The notes under the pieces were generated by a model that was not told the DNA's origin, made no database searches, and saw only the letters and a list, made by a program, of their open reading frames with translations. Shown one piece after another: positions 5,321-6,383 of a DNA stretch of 6,383 nt; the stretch's first letter is position 1, and every line of letters starts with the position of its first letter. The stretch is from Rikenellaceae bacterium (GTDB taxonomy: Bacteria; Bacteroidota; Bacteroidia; Bacteroidales; UBA932), in the NCBI GenBank assembly GCA_900769385.1, contig CAAGGO010000381.1, positions 1-6,383 of the forward strand, read 5' to 3'. The position numbers and the translations under genes were made by a program.

Positions 5321-6383
5321 TTTCTAAAGAAAGACTCTCCAGGATGGTGCCCTTTATCAGTACAGAAATCCTCGCGCCTGTGATTGTGACAACCGCAATT
5401 ATGATGGTGTGAATGATTGTGCTGATGGTTGTGATGTCCGCAAGTACAGTTGTCATCACACTCGTCATCGCACTCGCACTCGTCATCATCATAATCCTCT
5501 TCATCGTAGTTGCTCTCTTTGTATGAGCCGTGAGCTTCATCTTCAGGCTCATCATAGTTCAGATACAAATCTGGCTCATCAGCTAGTTGAGGCATTGAAA
5601 CCTCAAGGAGAATTGTACCCTCCTGGGTTGGAGACAGAAGAAAATCCTCCATAGATGCAGGGACAAGGAGTGTCTCACCTTTTGACAGTGTACATTCTGT
5701 ACCGTCATTCATTTTGAATGAGGCCCCGCCATCTATGCACATATAAACTGTAAAACTGCCGGCAAGTGACGGTACTATTCTGCAAGGAGAACAAAGCTCC
5801 AGTGCCTTTACTATGAAGTTGTGGGTATCCACAATTGTTTTGCTCCCTGATACCTGTTTAAAATAGTATTTGTCAGCATCAAATTTGGAATAGTCAATCA
5901 TATCAATTGCATCCTCAAGATCCATTTTTCTGGCTGTTTGAGGGTTATTCTCCCTTCCCCAATCATACAGGCGGTATGAGATGTCTGAACTCTGCTGAAT
6001 CTCTGCTATTACAACTTCACCTTCAGCTGCGTGAATGCAGCCAGGCTGTATATATATACAATCCCCTTTCTGCGGGGTAAAGCAGTTCAAAAGCTCTGTA
6101 ACTGTGCCGTCCTTGCATTTGTTGTAAAGCTCGGTTGGGGTAACCTCCCTGTTGAATCCAACATATAGCTTGGCACCCGGTTTGGAATCCATTACATACC
6201 ACATTTCTGCTTTTCCGTATGAATTCTCCCTCTCCATTGCAATTGAATCCTCTGGGTGAACCTGTACTGATATCTTATCTTTGATGTCAAGAATCTTTAC
6301 AAGTAGAGGGAAGTCCCCTTTATAATAGCTGAACACATTTTCGCCAACAAGGTCTCCAAGGTATATCTCCATAAGCTCGTCAA
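5317..6383 (-). CDS. manA: Type I mannose-6-phosphate isomerase with Cys/His-rich C-terminal tail, 5'-truncated by window edge
   Basis: Zinc enzyme interconverting mannose-6-phosphate and fructose-6-phosphate, feeding mannose into glycolysis or GDP-sugar synthesis. The reading frame is open to the right edge, so the true start is outside; by comparison with the family about 50-60 residues are missing. Numbering below counts from the first visible Met (6370-6372). Family segments: FPLLVKILD (21-29), SVQVHPED (35-42, zinc ligands Gln and His), GKAEMWYV (53-60, zinc ligand Glu), IQPGCIHAAEG (108-118, zinc ligand His), and SYRLYDWGR (132-140), which lies near the active site. The cupin-like C-terminal domain ends near 260 (TILLEVSMP), where short Bacteroidota homologues normally stop. 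Here another ~90 residues follow: an acidic linker, then a Cys/His-rich tail (299-343) with 8 Cys and 12 His. Its stop overlaps the S4-protein start (ATGA). The enzyme call is firm; the role of the tail is unknown. Confidence 0.94.
   Translation of the reverse strand, partial: DELMEIYLGDLVGENVFSYYKGDFPLLVKILDIKDKISVQVHPEDSIAMERENSYGKAEMWYVMDSKPGAKLYVGFNREVTPTELYNKCKDGTVTELLNCFTPQKGDCIYIQPGCIHAAEGEVVIAEIQQSSDISYRLYDWGRENNPQTARKMDLEDAIDMIDYSKFDADKYYFKQVSGSKTIVDTHNFIVKALELCSPCRIVPSLAGSFTVYMCIDGGASFKMNDGTECTLSKGETLLVPASMEDFLLSPTQEGTILLEVSMPQLADEPDLYLNYDEPEDEAHGSYKESNYDEEDYDDDECECDDECDDNCTCGHHNHQHNHSHHHNCGCHNHRREDFCTDKGHHPGESFFRK
5344..5517 (-). other. Acidic and Cys/His-rich tail segment of ManA (putative metal-binding)
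   Basis: This is the coding segment for visible ManA residues 286-343. An Asp/Glu/Tyr run (287-298) is followed by CECDDECDDNCTCG (299-312), then HHNHQHNHSHHHNCGCHNH (313-331), and later FCTDKGHH (336-343). CxC pairs occur three times (299/301, 309/311, 326/328). The composition resembles the metal-handling tails of SlyD, HypB and UreE, but I recognise no specific family. The composition makes sense only in the manA frame, and no frameshift is needed to reach the ATGA stop, so it does not look like a sequencing error. Confidence 0.75.
5459..5487 (-). repeat. In-frame 11-bp direct repeat within the ManA tail
   Basis: CACTCGTCATC occurs at 5459-5469 and again at 5477-5487, 18 bases (six codons) apart, and each copy lies in a run of further CACTCG/TCATC fragments. 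On the coding strand the copies give the Asp-Asp-Glu-Cys units of the acidic Cys region. This looks like small in-frame duplication within the tail. Confidence 0.45.

Noticed and set aside
5340..5510. Possible CRISPR-like or tandem-repeat array
   Set aside because: The repeats are short, irregular and codon-phased within a coding frame; there is no repeat-spacer structure.
5301..5654. Alternative frames over the ManA tail (Met/Thr-rich on the minus strand, Cys/His-rich on the plus strand)
   Set aside because: They are shadows of the repetitive GAT/CAT/TGT codons of the tail; the manA frame is continuous with the enzyme core and ends in the ATGA overlap.

Overview
The window looks like chromosomal DNA from a member of the Bacteroidota, most likely order Bacteroidales. 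The grounds are a textbook Bacteroidota promoter (TTTG, 19 bp, TAnnTTTG) in front of rplY, starts without clear Shine-Dalgarno sequences, and a gene set typical of gut Bacteroidales: lipoprotein-type dipeptidyl peptidase III, lipoprotein C11 (clostripain) peptidase, the long CTC form of ribosomal protein L25, and a YtxH/holin-like membrane protein pair. Genus and species cannot be fixed from the sequence. There is no mobile element, tRNA, rRNA or CRISPR array, and no gap longer than 142 bases.

Layout. Bases 1-1959 (minus strand) hold three genes read leftward: a small YtxH-like protein, a two-helix holin-superfamily-III-like membrane protein, and a dipeptidyl peptidase III lipoprotein that runs off the left edge just before its expected zinc site. 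An 89-base divergent region with two overlapping candidate promoters separates them from a plus-strand pair, a DUF486/DMT-type four-helix membrane protein and a C11 cysteine peptidase lipoprotein 4 bases downstream. After a 142-base gap with a strong promoter, a hairpin and a possible 25-codon leader ORF come rplY and pth on the plus strand. They meet, with only 3 bases between stop codons, a minus-strand pair: manA (N-terminus off the right edge) and an Hsp15-like S4 RNA-binding protein, joined by an ATGA overlap.

Together: rplY, pth and the S4 protein form a translation cluster (5S rRNA-binding protein, peptidyl-tRNA recycling, and a family known for rescue of stalled 50S subunits). The two peptidases are predicted envelope lipoproteins serving peptide breakdown. 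ManA supplies mannose-6-phosphate/fructose-6-phosphate interconversion.

The most unusual observation is the C-terminus of ManA. After a normal-looking type I phosphomannose isomerase core there is a tail of about 90 residues, with an acidic stretch followed by 8 Cys and 12 His within 45 residues, resembling a metal-storage or metal-sensing tail. Second is the rplY leader, where a small ORF encoding a Walker-A-like GAMGSGKS overlaps a 7-bp hairpin. Most of the window is ordinary housekeeping sequence; no multi-gene novel system is evident.
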